Origin: Anaerolineae bacterium
Lineage (GTDB): Bacteria > Chloroflexota > Anaerolineae > Aggregatilineales > UBA2796
Reading direction: 5' to 3'
DNA: 43,123 nt
Assembly (NCBI GenBank): GCA_019637615.1
Contig: JAHBVJ010000046.1
Span: 1 to 43,123, forward strand
In this document: positions 16,259 to 24,052 of the stretch, one piece after another
How the letters are laid out: each line of letters begins with the position of its first letter
How positions within the stretch are numbered: position 1 is the stretch's first letter
Position numbers and translations under genes: made by a program
Notes under the pieces: generated by a model
Seen by the model: the letters and a program-made list of their open reading frames with translations, nothing else
Told to the model about the DNA's origin: nothing
The model's database searches: none

Positions 16259-17155
16259 CTACCCTTTCAATGCGCCAGCCGTCAGGCCGGATACGTATTG
16301 TTCGACAAAGAAAGAGAATAGAATTACGACCGGAATCGAGCCGAGCAGCGCCGCCGCCATCAACGGCCCCCACGCGTACAAGTCGCCCGCGACCAACTGC
16401 GTGATCACGCCGACAGCGATGGTGCGTAAATCGTTGCTTGTCACCAGCACGAGGCTGTAAATGAACTCGTTCCATGACAGCGTGAAGGCGAAAATGCCCG
16501 CCGAGATGATCCCCGGCATCGCCAACGGCAGCGTGATCCTGATCATGGCCTGCCAGCGGGTCGCGCCGTCCACCATCGCGCATTCTTCCAGATCGGCGGG
16601 CAGCGTGCGGATGTAACCGAGCAGCAGCCAGATGCAAAATGGCAGCAGGAACGTCGGATACACGAACATCAATGCTTCCCGCTTGTTGATCAAATCAAGC
16701 TGTTTGACGACCTCGACCATCGGGATAAATAGCAGCGTGGTCGGGATGAGATAGGCGATGAAGATGATCGTACTCAGCGTTTGCCGACCCTTGAAGTGCA
16801 GCCGCGCCAAGCTGTAGGCCGCCGGAATGCTCAACGCGACCGAGATCAGGGTACTCACGACCGATACCACCGCCGTATTGACGAACCACGTCATGAACGA
16901 GGTTTTGTTGAATAGGTACTGATAGTGTTCCCCAGTCGGATTCAATGGGTAGAAGGGGCTGATCTTGCGGTTATACAGTTCTGGGTTCGGCTTGAACGAC
17001 GTGACCAGCATCCAATAAAACGGCAGCAGCATGAAGAACATCACGACGACGACGGGAATGTAAATCACGAAGATGCGCACGATGAACTTCCGGATCTTCC
17101 GCGCGCGGACGTCTTGCTGAGTCGTCGTTGAGGTCGTGGCGTAAGTGGTCGTCAT
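16259..17155 (-). CDS. Sugar ABC transporter permease, MalG type
   Basis: The 298-residue inner-membrane protein has about six hydrophobic segments, beginning with VRIFVIYIPVVVVMFFMLLPFYWML near the N-terminus. The cytoplasmic EAA loop, EECAMVDGATRWQAMIRITL then PLAMPG, lies near residues 197-222. MalG-type permeases pair with a MalF-type partner and a binding protein to import carbohydrates. The start was set at 17155 because its ATG overlaps the TAA of the partner gene by one base, with AAGGA upstream. An in-frame ATG nine codons earlier would overlap the partner by 28 bases. No ATP-binding subunit is encoded here, so a shared MsmK-like ATPase encoded elsewhere is likely. Confidence 0.9.
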   Translation of the reverse strand: MTTTYATTSTTTQQDVRARKIRKFIVRIFVIYIPVVVVMFFMLLPFYWMLVTSFKPNPELYNRKISPFYPLNPTGEHYQYLFNKTSFMTWFVNTAVVSVVSTLISVALSIPAAYSLARLHFKGRQTLSTIIFIAYLIPTTLLFIPMVEVVKQLDLINKREALMFVYPTFLLPFCIWLLLGYIRTLPADLEECAMVDGATRWQAMIRITLPLAMPGIISAGIFAFTLSWNEFIYSLVLVTSNDLRTIAVGVITQLVAGDLYAWGPLMAAALLGSIPVVILFSFFVEQYVSGLTAGALKG

Positions 17156-18111
17156 TAGTGGGCATTCCTTCTCATATTCCACAGCTCAAGGAAGACCAAA
17201 CCGAGTAGGAATGGCATCATATGCAGCGCGATGGCTGCCCCTTGCCCCAACTGCCCGTTATTCAGGCCGATGCGGTAGCTCAACGTGGCAAGTACGTGCG
17301 TCGTGTTATTCGGCCCACCACCCGTCAGCGCGTAGACCACCTGCACATCCGAGAAGGTGCCAATGATCGAAACGATGGTGATGATGATCATAATGGGCAT
17401 GACCAGCGGCACGGTAATGTTAAGCAACCGCTGAATCTGGTTCGCGCCATCGATGGAGGCCGCATCGTGTAATTCTTGCGGGACAGTCTGCAAGCCCGCC
17501 AGCAGTGTGATCGCGAAGAATGGAATGCCGCGCCAGACATTGACGATAATGATACTGGCTAGTGCCATCGTCGGATCGGTCAACCACGGGATGTTTTTGG
17601 TGATCAAGCCCATGTTGCGCAGCACCCAGTTGATGCTGCTCAGGTTGCTGTCGAACATCCACAGCCACGCCATCGTGCTCAACACGGTCGGGACGATCCA
17701 CGGCAGCAGCAGTACTGCGCGCACAATGCGCCGCCCGAAAAAGGCTTGGTTGAGCAGCAGCGACAGCCCGAAGCCTAAGCCGAGCTTGAAAATGGTGGCG
17801 ATAGCCGTATAGACCAACGTATTGAGGAACGCCCGACGGAAGATTTCGCTTTCCCATTGGCGCGTGAAGTTCGCCAACCCGATGAACTCGCCCGCTTGAC
17901 CGACCGTCTTGTTGGTGAACGCGATCCAGATCGACAGAATGAAGGGATAGCCGAGCAGGATCAGCAGCCACAGAAAGGCAGGTGCAATGAGTAAATACCC
18001 TTGAGTACTGCTGCGGCTTAACCACATGCGCAGCCGGGTTCGGAAGGACGAGTCGAGGGCGAGTGCTGCGCTAGGCGTCGCGCGATCACCTCTCCCGGCT
18101 TGAATGGACAT
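17155..18111 (-). CDS. Sugar ABC transporter permease, MalF type
   Basis: The 318-residue permease starts with a charged N-terminus and a first membrane segment, YLLIAPAFLWLLILLGYPFI. It has about six membrane segments, and its EAA loop reads QELHDAASIDGANQIQRLLN then ITVPLVMP. It belongs to the CUT1-type carbohydrate uptake family and forms a heterodimer with the next gene, with which it is translationally coupled (TAATG overlap). The gene follows the binding-protein gene after a 166-base spacer that holds two perfect hairpins. This spacing is common where the binding protein is made in excess. The ribosome-binding site (GAGG) is rather far from the ATG, about 12 bases. Confidence 0.9.
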   Translation of the reverse strand: MSIQAGRGDRATPSAALALDSSFRTRLRMWLSRSSTQGYLLIAPAFLWLLILLGYPFILSIWIAFTNKTVGQAGEFIGLANFTRQWESEIFRRAFLNTLVYTAIATIFKLGLGFGLSLLLNQAFFGRRIVRAVLLLPWIVPTVLSTMAWLWMFDSNLSSINWVLRNMGLITKNIPWLTDPTMALASIIIVNVWRGIPFFAITLLAGLQTVPQELHDAASIDGANQIQRLLNITVPLVMPIMIIITIVSIIGTFSDVQVVYALTGGGPNNTTHVLATLSYRIGLNNGQLGQGAAIALHMMPFLLGLVFLELWNMRRNAH

Positions 18112-18200
18112 AAGTAAGGTGCCTCTTCAACTGCATCAGACAAAAGTTTCTTGACAATCTATTTTCCCGCTTCACGAGTATGAGCGGATAGATAACTCAA

Positions 18201-18256
18201 GTTCCCCTGCACATGGATGCAGGGGAACGAACGGAGCGGCAAGTAAGTACCGCTCC
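18201..18256 (-). promoter_or_regulatory. Two hairpins between binding-protein and permease genes
   Basis: GTTCCCCTGCA (18201-18211) pairs with TGCAGGGGAAC (18218-18228), a perfect 11-bp stem with a 6-nt loop. GGAGCGG (18233-18239) pairs with CCGCTCC (18250-18256), a perfect 7-bp stem. Neither has a clear U-tract in the transcribed direction. By analogy with malE-malF spacers they may protect the upstream mRNA or attenuate permease expression. Confidence 0.55.
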
Positions 18257-18277
18257 AAACCCCGATTCAACCGATGA

Positions 18278-19612
18278 TTACGCCTTCAGGATCACGTTCA
18301 TTTCATCAATCGTCTTGGCAATGGCTTCCTTCGGCTCGGTGCCTTGCGCCACTGACGCGAACATATTGATGATCAGGAACTTATCCATGCTCTGACCGAC
18401 GGCGCTGGTGAACGGGCCTGCGTAGCCCGGTACGCGGACGGCACCGGCGAGGGTGCGCGCCGCCGCGAGATTCTTGTCACTGGGCCACGCCGAATCATCC
18501 GCATCCAGACCATGATGTGAGGGCAAATTATACCCGTTGCCCGCGATCAAGACCTGTTTCTGGAAGTCTGTCCCGTAGTAGGCATCCTTCAGGAAGGCCG
18601 TTGCCGCTTCGACATTCGCGGAGTAAGTCGGGATGCCCCAGAACTGCATACTCATGTACTGGTACGCACCAGCGGGGCCAGCCAGCGCACCGCCGAGCGA
18701 GGTCTTGTCTACCAGATCAGGGGCATTGGCGGGCAGACCGAGGTAAATCGTATTGGCGTTGTTGGTCGCGGAGACGAGTCCGGACGTGTACGCCTGATTG
18801 TTGCCCGTCTCATTCCACGCGAAGGCTTCTTCGCTGAGGGCATCGTGGTAGAAATCGCGGAAGAATTCGAGGCAGGCCAGCGTTTCTGGCGAATCCAGCG
18901 CGATGGTCTTGCCATCTTCTTCGAATTCCTTGCCGCCAAAGCTCCACAGCAGCGAGTAGTTGTGCGTTGCGCCGTCAGTGACCGCAGGCCCAAGGGTGAA
19001 GCCGATGGGCGTGCCCTTTTCCTTGAGAGTCTTGCCGACTTTATGCAGTTCTTCCCATGTCTTGGGCCACTCGCTGGCACCTGCTTCCGCGAACAGATCA
19101 GTGCGCCAGTGCCAGTACTGTCCGTAAACATACGTTGGGATCGCGTGCGCCTTCCCATCCGCGACGCCGACTGCTTCTGGCCCCGGATACCAACCGCCGA
19201 GCGATTTACCGATTTCTGCCTTGAGATCGGTCACATCACTCAGTACGGGTTGATTCACGCCGACGTGCTGCGTATAGAGGTTGATCAGGTCAGCGCCGCC
19301 CTTGACTTCCGCCAAAGTCGCCAACTTCGCGGCCCATTCCGCCAGCGCGACGGTATCGATGGTCAGTTCGACGCCTGCGGCCTTCGCCCAGTCTTCCATC
19401 ATTTTTTGCTCAAGATCCGCCGCCGCTGCGATTGACCCCTTCATCCACAGCACCGTCAGCTTGGAGCCAGCGACATCCGACGCGCGGGCATGAGCGATGC
19501 TTGGAGCGCCAAGACGCGCGCCCGCTGCCATTGCCAAGCCACCGGCGGCAGCCAGTGCGCTGCGCTGCAAGAACGAACGGCGAGAGAGATGAATCGGCTT
19601 ATTTCCAGACAT
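18278..19612 (-). CDS. Extracellular solute-binding protein of a sugar ABC importer
   Basis: The 444-residue product begins MSGNKPIHLSRRSFLQRSAL, a twin-arginine (Tat) signal (SRRSFLQ) followed by the hydrophobic AALAAAGGLAMAAGA stretch and an ...AHARA region that may be a cleavage site. The mature part starts near KLTVLWMKG and has the length and Trp/Gly-rich style of family-1 (CUT1) solute-binding proteins. It captures the substrate outside the membrane and hands it to the MalF/MalG pair. The start was set at 19612 because GAGGAG lies 7 bases upstream; an earlier in-frame ATG is disfavoured. It is the first gene of the leftward operon, driven by the promoter at 19727-19755 with a palindromic operator at 19707-19718. 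The ligand is unknown. Confidence 0.9.
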   Translation of the reverse strand: MSGNKPIHLSRRSFLQRSALAAAGGLAMAAGARLGAPSIAHARASDVAGSKLTVLWMKGSIAAAADLEQKMMEDWAKAAGVELTIDTVALAEWAAKLATLAEVKGGADLINLYTQHVGVNQPVLSDVTDLKAEIGKSLGGWYPGPEAVGVADGKAHAIPTYVYGQYWHWRTDLFAEAGASEWPKTWEELHKVGKTLKEKGTPIGFTLGPAVTDGATHNYSLLWSFGGKEFEEDGKTIALDSPETLACLEFFRDFYHDALSEEAFAWNETGNNQAYTSGLVSATNNANTIYLGLPANAPDLVDKTSLGGALAGPAGAYQYMSMQFWGIPTYSANVEAATAFLKDAYYGTDFQKQVLIAGNGYNLPSHHGLDADDSAWPSDKNLAAARTLAGAVRVPGYAGPFTSAVGQSMDKFLIINMFASVAQGTEPKEAIAKTIDEMNVILKA

Positions 19613-19706
19613 AATGCTGCTCCTCAAAAACTTCTATTTGGCTAAACCCCAATTAATGACAGCGCCAGCGCGTAGCAAGCGCAAGAGAGAGGACGATTAA
19701 CTGTTT

Positions 19707-19718
19707 ATTGTTAACAAT
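19707..19718. promoter_or_regulatory. Palindromic operator, leftward promoter
   Basis: ATTGTTAACAAT is a perfect 12-bp palindrome fitting the TNGT-N(2-3)-ACNA style of FadR/FCD-type GntR operators. It starts about 9 bases after the leftward -10 box, so bound regulator would block initiation. Confidence 0.6.
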
Positions 19719-19726
19719 TGATGTAG

Positions 19727-19755
19727 AGACTAAAGGAAAACAGCGGGCTTGTCAA
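19727..19755 (-). promoter_or_regulatory. Promoter of the leftward ABC/dehydrogenase operon
   Basis: On the minus strand, TTGACA (19755-19750), a 17-bp spacer and TAGTCT (19732-19727) predict a start near 19720, inside or next to the palindrome at 19707-19718. Confidence 0.55.
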
Positions 19756-19825
19756 GTACGTCTTCTCACCAACTTTGGCAAGCGGGAGTCTCCGCACCGC
19801 GCCGCGAATTTGTTTTGTTGAGTGA

Positions 19826-19855
19826 TTGACAAAGATCGCAGATCGCCCCTATACT
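19826..19855 (+). promoter_or_regulatory. Promoter of the gntR operon
   Basis: TTGACA (19826-19831), an 18-bp spacer and TATACT (19850-19855) predict a start near 19862, just before the palindrome at 19869-19882. Confidence 0.65.
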
Positions 19856-19868
19856 GTGATACGCCATA

Positions 19869-19882
19869 AATTGTTAACAATT
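19869..19882. promoter_or_regulatory. Palindromic operator, rightward promoter
   Basis: AATTGTTAACAATT is a perfect 14-bp palindrome sharing TTGTTAACAA with 19707-19718. It lies at about +8 to +21 of the gntR transcript, consistent with autorepression. Confidence 0.6.
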
Positions 19883-19953
19883 AACTCGCTACTGATAAGT
19901 GAGTACAATCGTACGGTCTTACTCAACATCATTCTGATGCTAAGGTTTTTGCT

Positions 19954-20676
19954 ATGAAGCGCTCAGAACCTTCCAACATTCTCGTTCCTCAACCCAAGCG
20001 CAGCCTCGCTGATGACATCGTTCAGCGGTTGCGCGAGGCCATCTTCAGAGGAGAGTTGGCTCCGAACGAGCGCCTGCGGGAAGAAGTCCTTGCTGAAAAA
20101 TTAGGCGTCAGTCGCGGGCCGATCCGCGAAGCACTCAGCGCATTGGAGCGCGAGGGCTTGGTGATGAAGATGCCCAACGGACGCGCCACCGTCGCCCGCT
20201 TGTCGCTGGAAGACCTCGATGAAGTCTATAGTTTGCGGCTCGCGCTGGAACAATTGGCGGTGCGGCAGGCCGCTCAACAGGCTGATCCCGGCATCCTTCA
20301 GCAGATGCAAGGCATTGTCGATGAGATCGCCGCGGCAGTTTCGCGCGGGATCAGTGAACAAGAGGCCGCGCGGCTAGACATCCAGTTCCACGACCTGATC
20401 TACAAAGCCAGCAATCACCGCCGTTTGTACAACTCGTGGTCAACGCTGCGCCCACAAGTACATATCTTGCTGTTGAGCCGCTATATCGCCAAAGACGACT
20501 TCAAAGAGTATATCAGCGCCGAGCACCAATCGATCCTGAACGCGATCCGCAATCATGACGAGTCGCGCGCTGTGATCATGATCGTGGAGCATCTGACGGG
20601 CGCGTATACCCGTGTGCTCAAGAGCTACGTCCAGCGCGAACAGGAGCAGGGCAACAACCAAGAAGACGAGCGCTAA
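19954..20676 (+). CDS. GntR-family transcriptional regulator (FadR/FCD subgroup)
   Basis: The 240-residue protein has an N-terminal winged helix (about residues 15-85: LADDIVQRLREAIFRGEL, then LREEVLAEKLGVSRGPIREA and ALEREGLV) and a C-terminal all-helical FCD domain. The FCD metal/ligand residues are in DIQFHDLIYKASNHRRL near 144-160 and in the EHQSILNAIRNHD and EHL segments near 190-215. FCD regulators usually bind an organic acid or sugar acid and release DNA when it is present. It is the first gene of the rightward arm and is separated from the leftward operon by two promoters with TTGTTAACAA palindromes. I therefore infer that it represses itself and the importer operon until a pathway acid accumulates. 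Confidence 0.92.
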   Translation: MKRSEPSNILVPQPKRSLADDIVQRLREAIFRGELAPNERLREEVLAEKLGVSRGPIREALSALEREGLVMKMPNGRATVARLSLEDLDEVYSLRLALEQLAVRQAAQQADPGILQQMQGIVDEIAAAVSRGISEQEAARLDIQFHDLIYKASNHRRLYNSWSTLRPQVHILLLSRYIAKDDFKEYISAEHQSILNAIRNHDESRAVIMIVEHLTGAYTRVLKSYVQREQEQGNNQEDER

Positions 20677-20721
20677 GGCTGCCTCCAAATAGCTAGACAC
20701 TTTTAGGAAGGAAATTAGATT

Positions 20722-21531
20722 TTGACGAGTTCCTTTATCGATTTTACGGGACGTGTCGCCGTGGTGACTGGCGCTGCCTCTGGCATTGGCAAGGCCACCG
20801 CGTTGGGATTGGCACGTCACGGTGCGGATGTGGTCGGCGCGGACATCAACGACGCCGGACTCGATGACACGCTCAATGCGATCCGCGCACTGGGTCGGAA
20901 AGCGGCTGGCGTCCACTGCGATGTGAGCAAGCCTGCCGACGTCAATGCCCTGTTCGAGACGGTTGACCGCGAGTTCGGGCAGGTGGATATCCTGCTCAAC
21001 GATCCGGCGGTGGTGGCCCGCTTCAAACCGGAAGACCTCGCGCTGGAAGATTGGCAGCGCGTGCTGGACGTGTGCCTGACGGGCTATTTCCTGTGTGCGC
21101 AAGCGGCGGGCAAGCGCATGATCAAGCAGGGCAAGGGCGGCGCTATCGTCAACGTCAGCTCGATTGCGGGCAGTTCGGCGTTGGGGCGCGGCAACTTTGC
21201 CTACAGCACCGCCAAGGGTGCGATCAACCAGTTCACCCGCGAACTGGCGATTGAATGGGCGCGGCACAAGATCCGCGTGAACGCCGTGCAACCCTGCCAA
21301 GTGATGACACCCATCGTCAAGAAGTGGTTCGAAGACCCTGCCACCGACCTGAACAGCTTGCTGCCGCGCCTGCTCAGTGGTATCCCGCTGAACCGACTGG
21401 CGGAAGCCGAAGACATCGCTAACCCGATCCTCTTTTTGGCCTCCGACGCGGCGGCGATGATCACGGGCGCGATTCTCCCCGTCGATGGTGGCAATCTGGC
21501 CTTGAACGCGGGTGGTTCGCTGATCTGGTAA
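20722..21531 (+). CDS. Short-chain dehydrogenase/reductase (SDR)
   Basis: The 269-residue classical SDR has a TGAASGIG cofactor loop (residues 16-23) and Asp41 after the second strand, which favours NAD over NADP. It has the NVSSIAG strand (144-150), the catalytic pair Tyr161 and Lys165 (YSTAK), and a PVDGG C-terminal block. The usual NNAG motif reads NDPA (93-96), an uncommon change. Relatives include gluconate 5-dehydrogenase and 2-keto-3-deoxy-sugar-acid dehydrogenases, and a sugar-acid or polyol substrate fits the neighbours. The start codon is TTG at 20722 with AGGAAGGA about 10 bases upstream. It lies 45 bases downstream of gntR in the same direction. Confidence 0.88.
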   Translation: MTSSFIDFTGRVAVVTGAASGIGKATALGLARHGADVVGADINDAGLDDTLNAIRALGRKAAGVHCDVSKPADVNALFETVDREFGQVDILLNDPAVVARFKPEDLALEDWQRVLDVCLTGYFLCAQAAGKRMIKQGKGGAIVNVSSIAGSSALGRGNFAYSTAKGAINQFTRELAIEWARHKIRVNAVQPCQVMTPIVKKWFEDPATDLNSLLPRLLSGIPLNRLAEAEDIANPILFLASDAAAMITGAILPVDGGNLALNAGGSLIW

Positions 21532-21612
21532 TCTGCTCATCAACAGCATCCTAGTTATTTCCAAGCACTCAGCCGCGAGCGTTCGCTACGGCGTTGTCTA
21601 TTGAGGGAAGTT

Positions 21613-22695
21613 ATGCGCATATTGCGAGTGGCCTTTACGGGCGACTACCTGAACGAACGTGGCGAACTCGCCAGCGGTGACATCGGACTCGGCATGATCG
21701 CGGATGTGCCGAACATCCAGCATCATTTCATCACAGACTTGGCTCCGCAGCCGAACGATCCGGGCTACTGGTCGCGCTTCTACTCGTTGGAAGTCACGCC
21801 CGCGCATATCCGCGATATCGATATGCTGGTCGTACTGCGTCCGTGGATCAAGCCGAGCACGTTCGCGGAGGGAGCCGGGAACCTGACCGTGATCGCGCGG
21901 GCGGGCGCTGGCTACGACAAGATCGACGTGGCGGCGTGTACCGCCAACGATGTGGCGGTGTTCAACTCACCGGATTCGCTGACGCACTCGACGGCGACTT
22001 CGGCGCTGATGTTCATGCTGGCGCTGGTCAAACGGCTACCGGAGCAAGAACGCCTTGCGCGTACCGGACGCTGGGATTTGCAGTCGCAGTACGTGGGGCG
22101 GGAGCTACGGGCGCACAAGCTAGGCATCATCGGGTTGGGACGCAGCGGGCGCGAACTGGTGCGCTTGCTGGCTCCGTTCGAGATGCAGATCATGGCCTAC
22201 TCGCCGCAAGCCGATCCTGCGCAGGCTGCCGCGTTGGGCGTGGAACTGACCAGCCTTGAACGGGTGATGCGCGAATCGGACATCGTGAGCGTACATTCCA
22301 ATCTCACAGCGGCGAAGCACAAGATGATCACCGCCGCACACCTCGCCATGATGAAGCCGAGCGCGTATTTCGTGAACGTGGCGCGGGGCGAACTGGTGGA
22401 TCAGGACGCGCTGGTGAAGATTTTGCAGGAACGGCGTATCGCTGGCGCGGCACTGGACGTGTTCGAGCATGAACCGCTGCCCGTCACCGATCCGTTGATC
22501 GCGCTGGATAACGTGATCCTGACGCCGCATTGGTCGCCCGCCACGCGCGATGTGAAGAATCTGACCTCGGAGGTGATCTTCGGCGGGATGCGGAAGGTGG
22601 CACGGGGCGACGTGCCCGATAACATCCTGAACCCCGACGTGCTCGACCGTCCCAATTTCCGTGCCAAACTGGCGCGTTTTGCCGAAAATGCATAG
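21613..22695 (+). CDS. D-isomer-specific 2-hydroxyacid dehydrogenase (first of two)
   Basis: The 360-residue NAD-dependent enzyme of the D-2-hydroxyacid dehydrogenase/phosphoglycerate dehydrogenase superfamily has a Rossmann motif, GLGRSGREL, near residues 176-184. The catalytic Arg is in NVARGELVD near 259-267, a Glu is in DVFEHEPLP, and the catalytic His is in LTPHWSP near 309-315. It has an N-terminal extension with GDIGLGMIADVP that is longer than in typical 310-330-residue members. It interconverts a 2-hydroxyacid and a 2-oxoacid, and the substrate is unknown. The start was put at 21613 because GAGGG lies 5 bases upstream; an upstream in-frame TTG at 21601 is the alternative. A heptad repeat follows the stop codon directly. 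Confidence 0.88.
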   Translation: MRILRVAFTGDYLNERGELASGDIGLGMIADVPNIQHHFITDLAPQPNDPGYWSRFYSLEVTPAHIRDIDMLVVLRPWIKPSTFAEGAGNLTVIARAGAGYDKIDVAACTANDVAVFNSPDSLTHSTATSALMFMLALVKRLPEQERLARTGRWDLQSQYVGRELRAHKLGIIGLGRSGRELVRLLAPFEMQIMAYSPQADPAQAAALGVELTSLERVMRESDIVSVHSNLTAAKHKMITAAHLAMMKPSAYFVNVARGELVDQDALVKILQERRIAGAALDVFEHEPLPVTDPLIALDNVILTPHWSPATRDVKNLTSEVIFGGMRKVARGDVPDNILNPDVLDRPNFRAKLARFAENA

Positions 22696-22698
22696 AGA

Positions 22699-22729
22699 AG
22701 TGCTTAGTCCTGAGTGCTTAGTGCTAAGT
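22699..22729 (+). repeat. Heptad array after the first hydroxyacid dehydrogenase gene
   Basis: Degenerate GTGCTTA/GTCCTGA/GTGCTTA/GTGCTAA units with 7-base period begin 4 bases after the stop codon. Confidence 0.65.
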
Positions 22730-22737
22730 CGAAAAGC

Positions 22738-22780
22738 CCTCACCCCCGTCCCCTCTCCCGCAAGGCGAGGGGAGAAGGAA
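22738..22780 (+). repeat. CCCTCACCCC...GAGGGG unit
   Basis: A CCCTCACCCC block, then CCCTCTCCC, GCAAG and GCGAGGGG form a GC-rich potential hairpin. Similar units lie at 9421, 24231, 25181 and 25515. It sits inside the spacer between the two dehydrogenase genes. Confidence 0.55.
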
Positions 22781-22866
22781 GCCGTATGCCCGACATGTTT
22801 TTGGCTGGCGGGGAATGGGGGCACCGGAATGTGCAGCGTAAAGACAAAAAGAATGATGGAGATGCT

Positions 22867-23829
22867 ATGCCCAGCGTTGTAATCGCCTACGAAGGCTTCG
22901 GAGATATTCAGATCGAGACGGATACGCTGCGCGAAGGCGGCGTGGACGTCGTTTATACCCGCACACTGGCAACGGCGGAAGCGGAAGCCGCCGCGATTGA
23001 CGCAGATGCGCTCATGGTGACGATCCAGCCCGTACCGGGTGAACTGATCCGGCGCATGACGCGCTGCAAGATCATCAGCCGCGTGGGGACTGGCCTCGAC
23101 GCCATCGACATCCCCGCTGCAACGGAATGCGGAATCTGGGTGACGAACGTGCCCGATTATTCCATCGATGAGGTATCCACGCACGCGATCAGCCTGATCC
23201 TCGCCTATGCACGGCGCTTGCCGCTGCTGTTCGAGATGGTGCGAACGACAGGCTGGTACAGCGCCACGATGGATCGTCCCGCGCAGCGCTTGGCGACCCA
23301 AACGCTCGGCGTGGTGGGCTTCGGGCGGATCGGACGGGCGACGGCGTCCAAAGGGAAGGGCTTGGGACTGCGCGTACTGATCTATGACCCATTCGTACCC
23401 GCCGAGGCCATCGCGAACCAAGGCTACACGAGCGTCGATCTGAATACACTGCTGGCGGAGTCCGATTACTTCTCGCTGCATTCGCCACTGACGCCGGAGA
23501 CTCAGCAGTTGATCAACGCTCAGACGCTGGCGCAGATGAAGCCGAGCGCGTTTCTGGTCAACACCTCGCGCGGGGGGCTGATCGATGAGGCAGCGCTGCT
23601 GGCGGCGGTGCAGCGTGGGCAATTGGCGGGCGCGGCGCTGGATGTGCTCACGGTTGAACCTCCCGCCGCTGATCACCCGTTCCTGAAGGAACCTCGCATC
23701 TGGTTGACGCCGCACAACGCGTGGTACTCCGAACAGGCCAAGTCGGATGTCCGGCGGAAGGGCGCGGAGGAAGTCGTGCGGGCACTGCGCGGAGAACGGC
23801 CTGCTAATCCCGTGAATCAGGTGAAGTGA
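22867..23829 (+). CDS. D-isomer-specific 2-hydroxyacid dehydrogenase (second of two), CtBP-like
   Basis: The 320-residue enzyme has a GFGRIGRAT Rossmann motif near residues 147-155, the catalytic Arg in NTSRGGLIDE near 234-243, a Glu in LTVEPPA and the catalytic His in LTPHNAW near 284-290. RVGTGLDAIDI near residues 69-79 is the usual substrate-side block. It is only distantly similar to the preceding gene, so the two probably act on different substrates or steps. The ATG at 22867 has GGAG 5 bases upstream. The frame stays open further upstream, but that part is made of repeat sequence and is not credible coding. It is the last gene of the rightward arm. Confidence 0.88.
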   Translation: MPSVVIAYEGFGDIQIETDTLREGGVDVVYTRTLATAEAEAAAIDADALMVTIQPVPGELIRRMTRCKIISRVGTGLDAIDIPAATECGIWVTNVPDYSIDEVSTHAISLILAYARRLPLLFEMVRTTGWYSATMDRPAQRLATQTLGVVGFGRIGRATASKGKGLGLRVLIYDPFVPAEAIANQGYTSVDLNTLLAESDYFSLHSPLTPETQQLINAQTLAQMKPSAFLVNTSRGGLIDEAALLAAVQRGQLAGAALDVLTVEPPAADHPFLKEPRIWLTPHNAWYSEQAKSDVRRKGAEEVVRALRGERPANPVNQVK

Positions 23830-23865
23830 GGCGGTTGGCGGCGTGGTGTCGGCGTCTGATGGTGA

Positions 23866-23913
23866 CTGGAAATGATCCCTCGAATGATCCCGTTGGCTGC
23901 TTGAGTCGGGATC
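23866..23913 (-). repeat. GATCCC hairpin unit, copy 2
   Basis: AATGATCCCG pairs with CGGGATCATT around a 14-nt loop, with a further GGGATCATT next to it on the minus strand. The reverse complement closely matches 9475-9520, including the AGCCAAC loop segment. Confidence 0.55.
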
Positions 23914-24052
23914 ATTGCTGGTGGTGTGGTGTCGGAGGGTATTGCGAGCAGTGAGAGACGTGCAGTGAGATGCCCAATAGTCATGGGAGTTTGTGCTAGA
24001 CTGCGCGGCAATATTGTGCTGCATGAGTGCCTCCGACTGGTTGACGACGATT

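Larger units (their letters stand above)
19613..19953. promoter_or_regulatory. Divergent control region of the catabolic module
   Basis: This 341-base gap between the binding-protein gene and gntR contains two outward-facing promoters, each followed by a TTGTTAACAA palindrome. No gene is visible in it. Confidence 0.75.

Noticed and set aside
20440..21564. 374-codon minus-strand frame
   Set aside because: It is antisense to the gntR end and the SDR gene, with no domain.
22714..22866. N-terminal extension of the second hydroxyacid dehydrogenase
   Set aside because: Its codons are read through the CCCTCACCCC repeat. A well-placed GGAG and ATG at 22867 give a normal-length enzyme.
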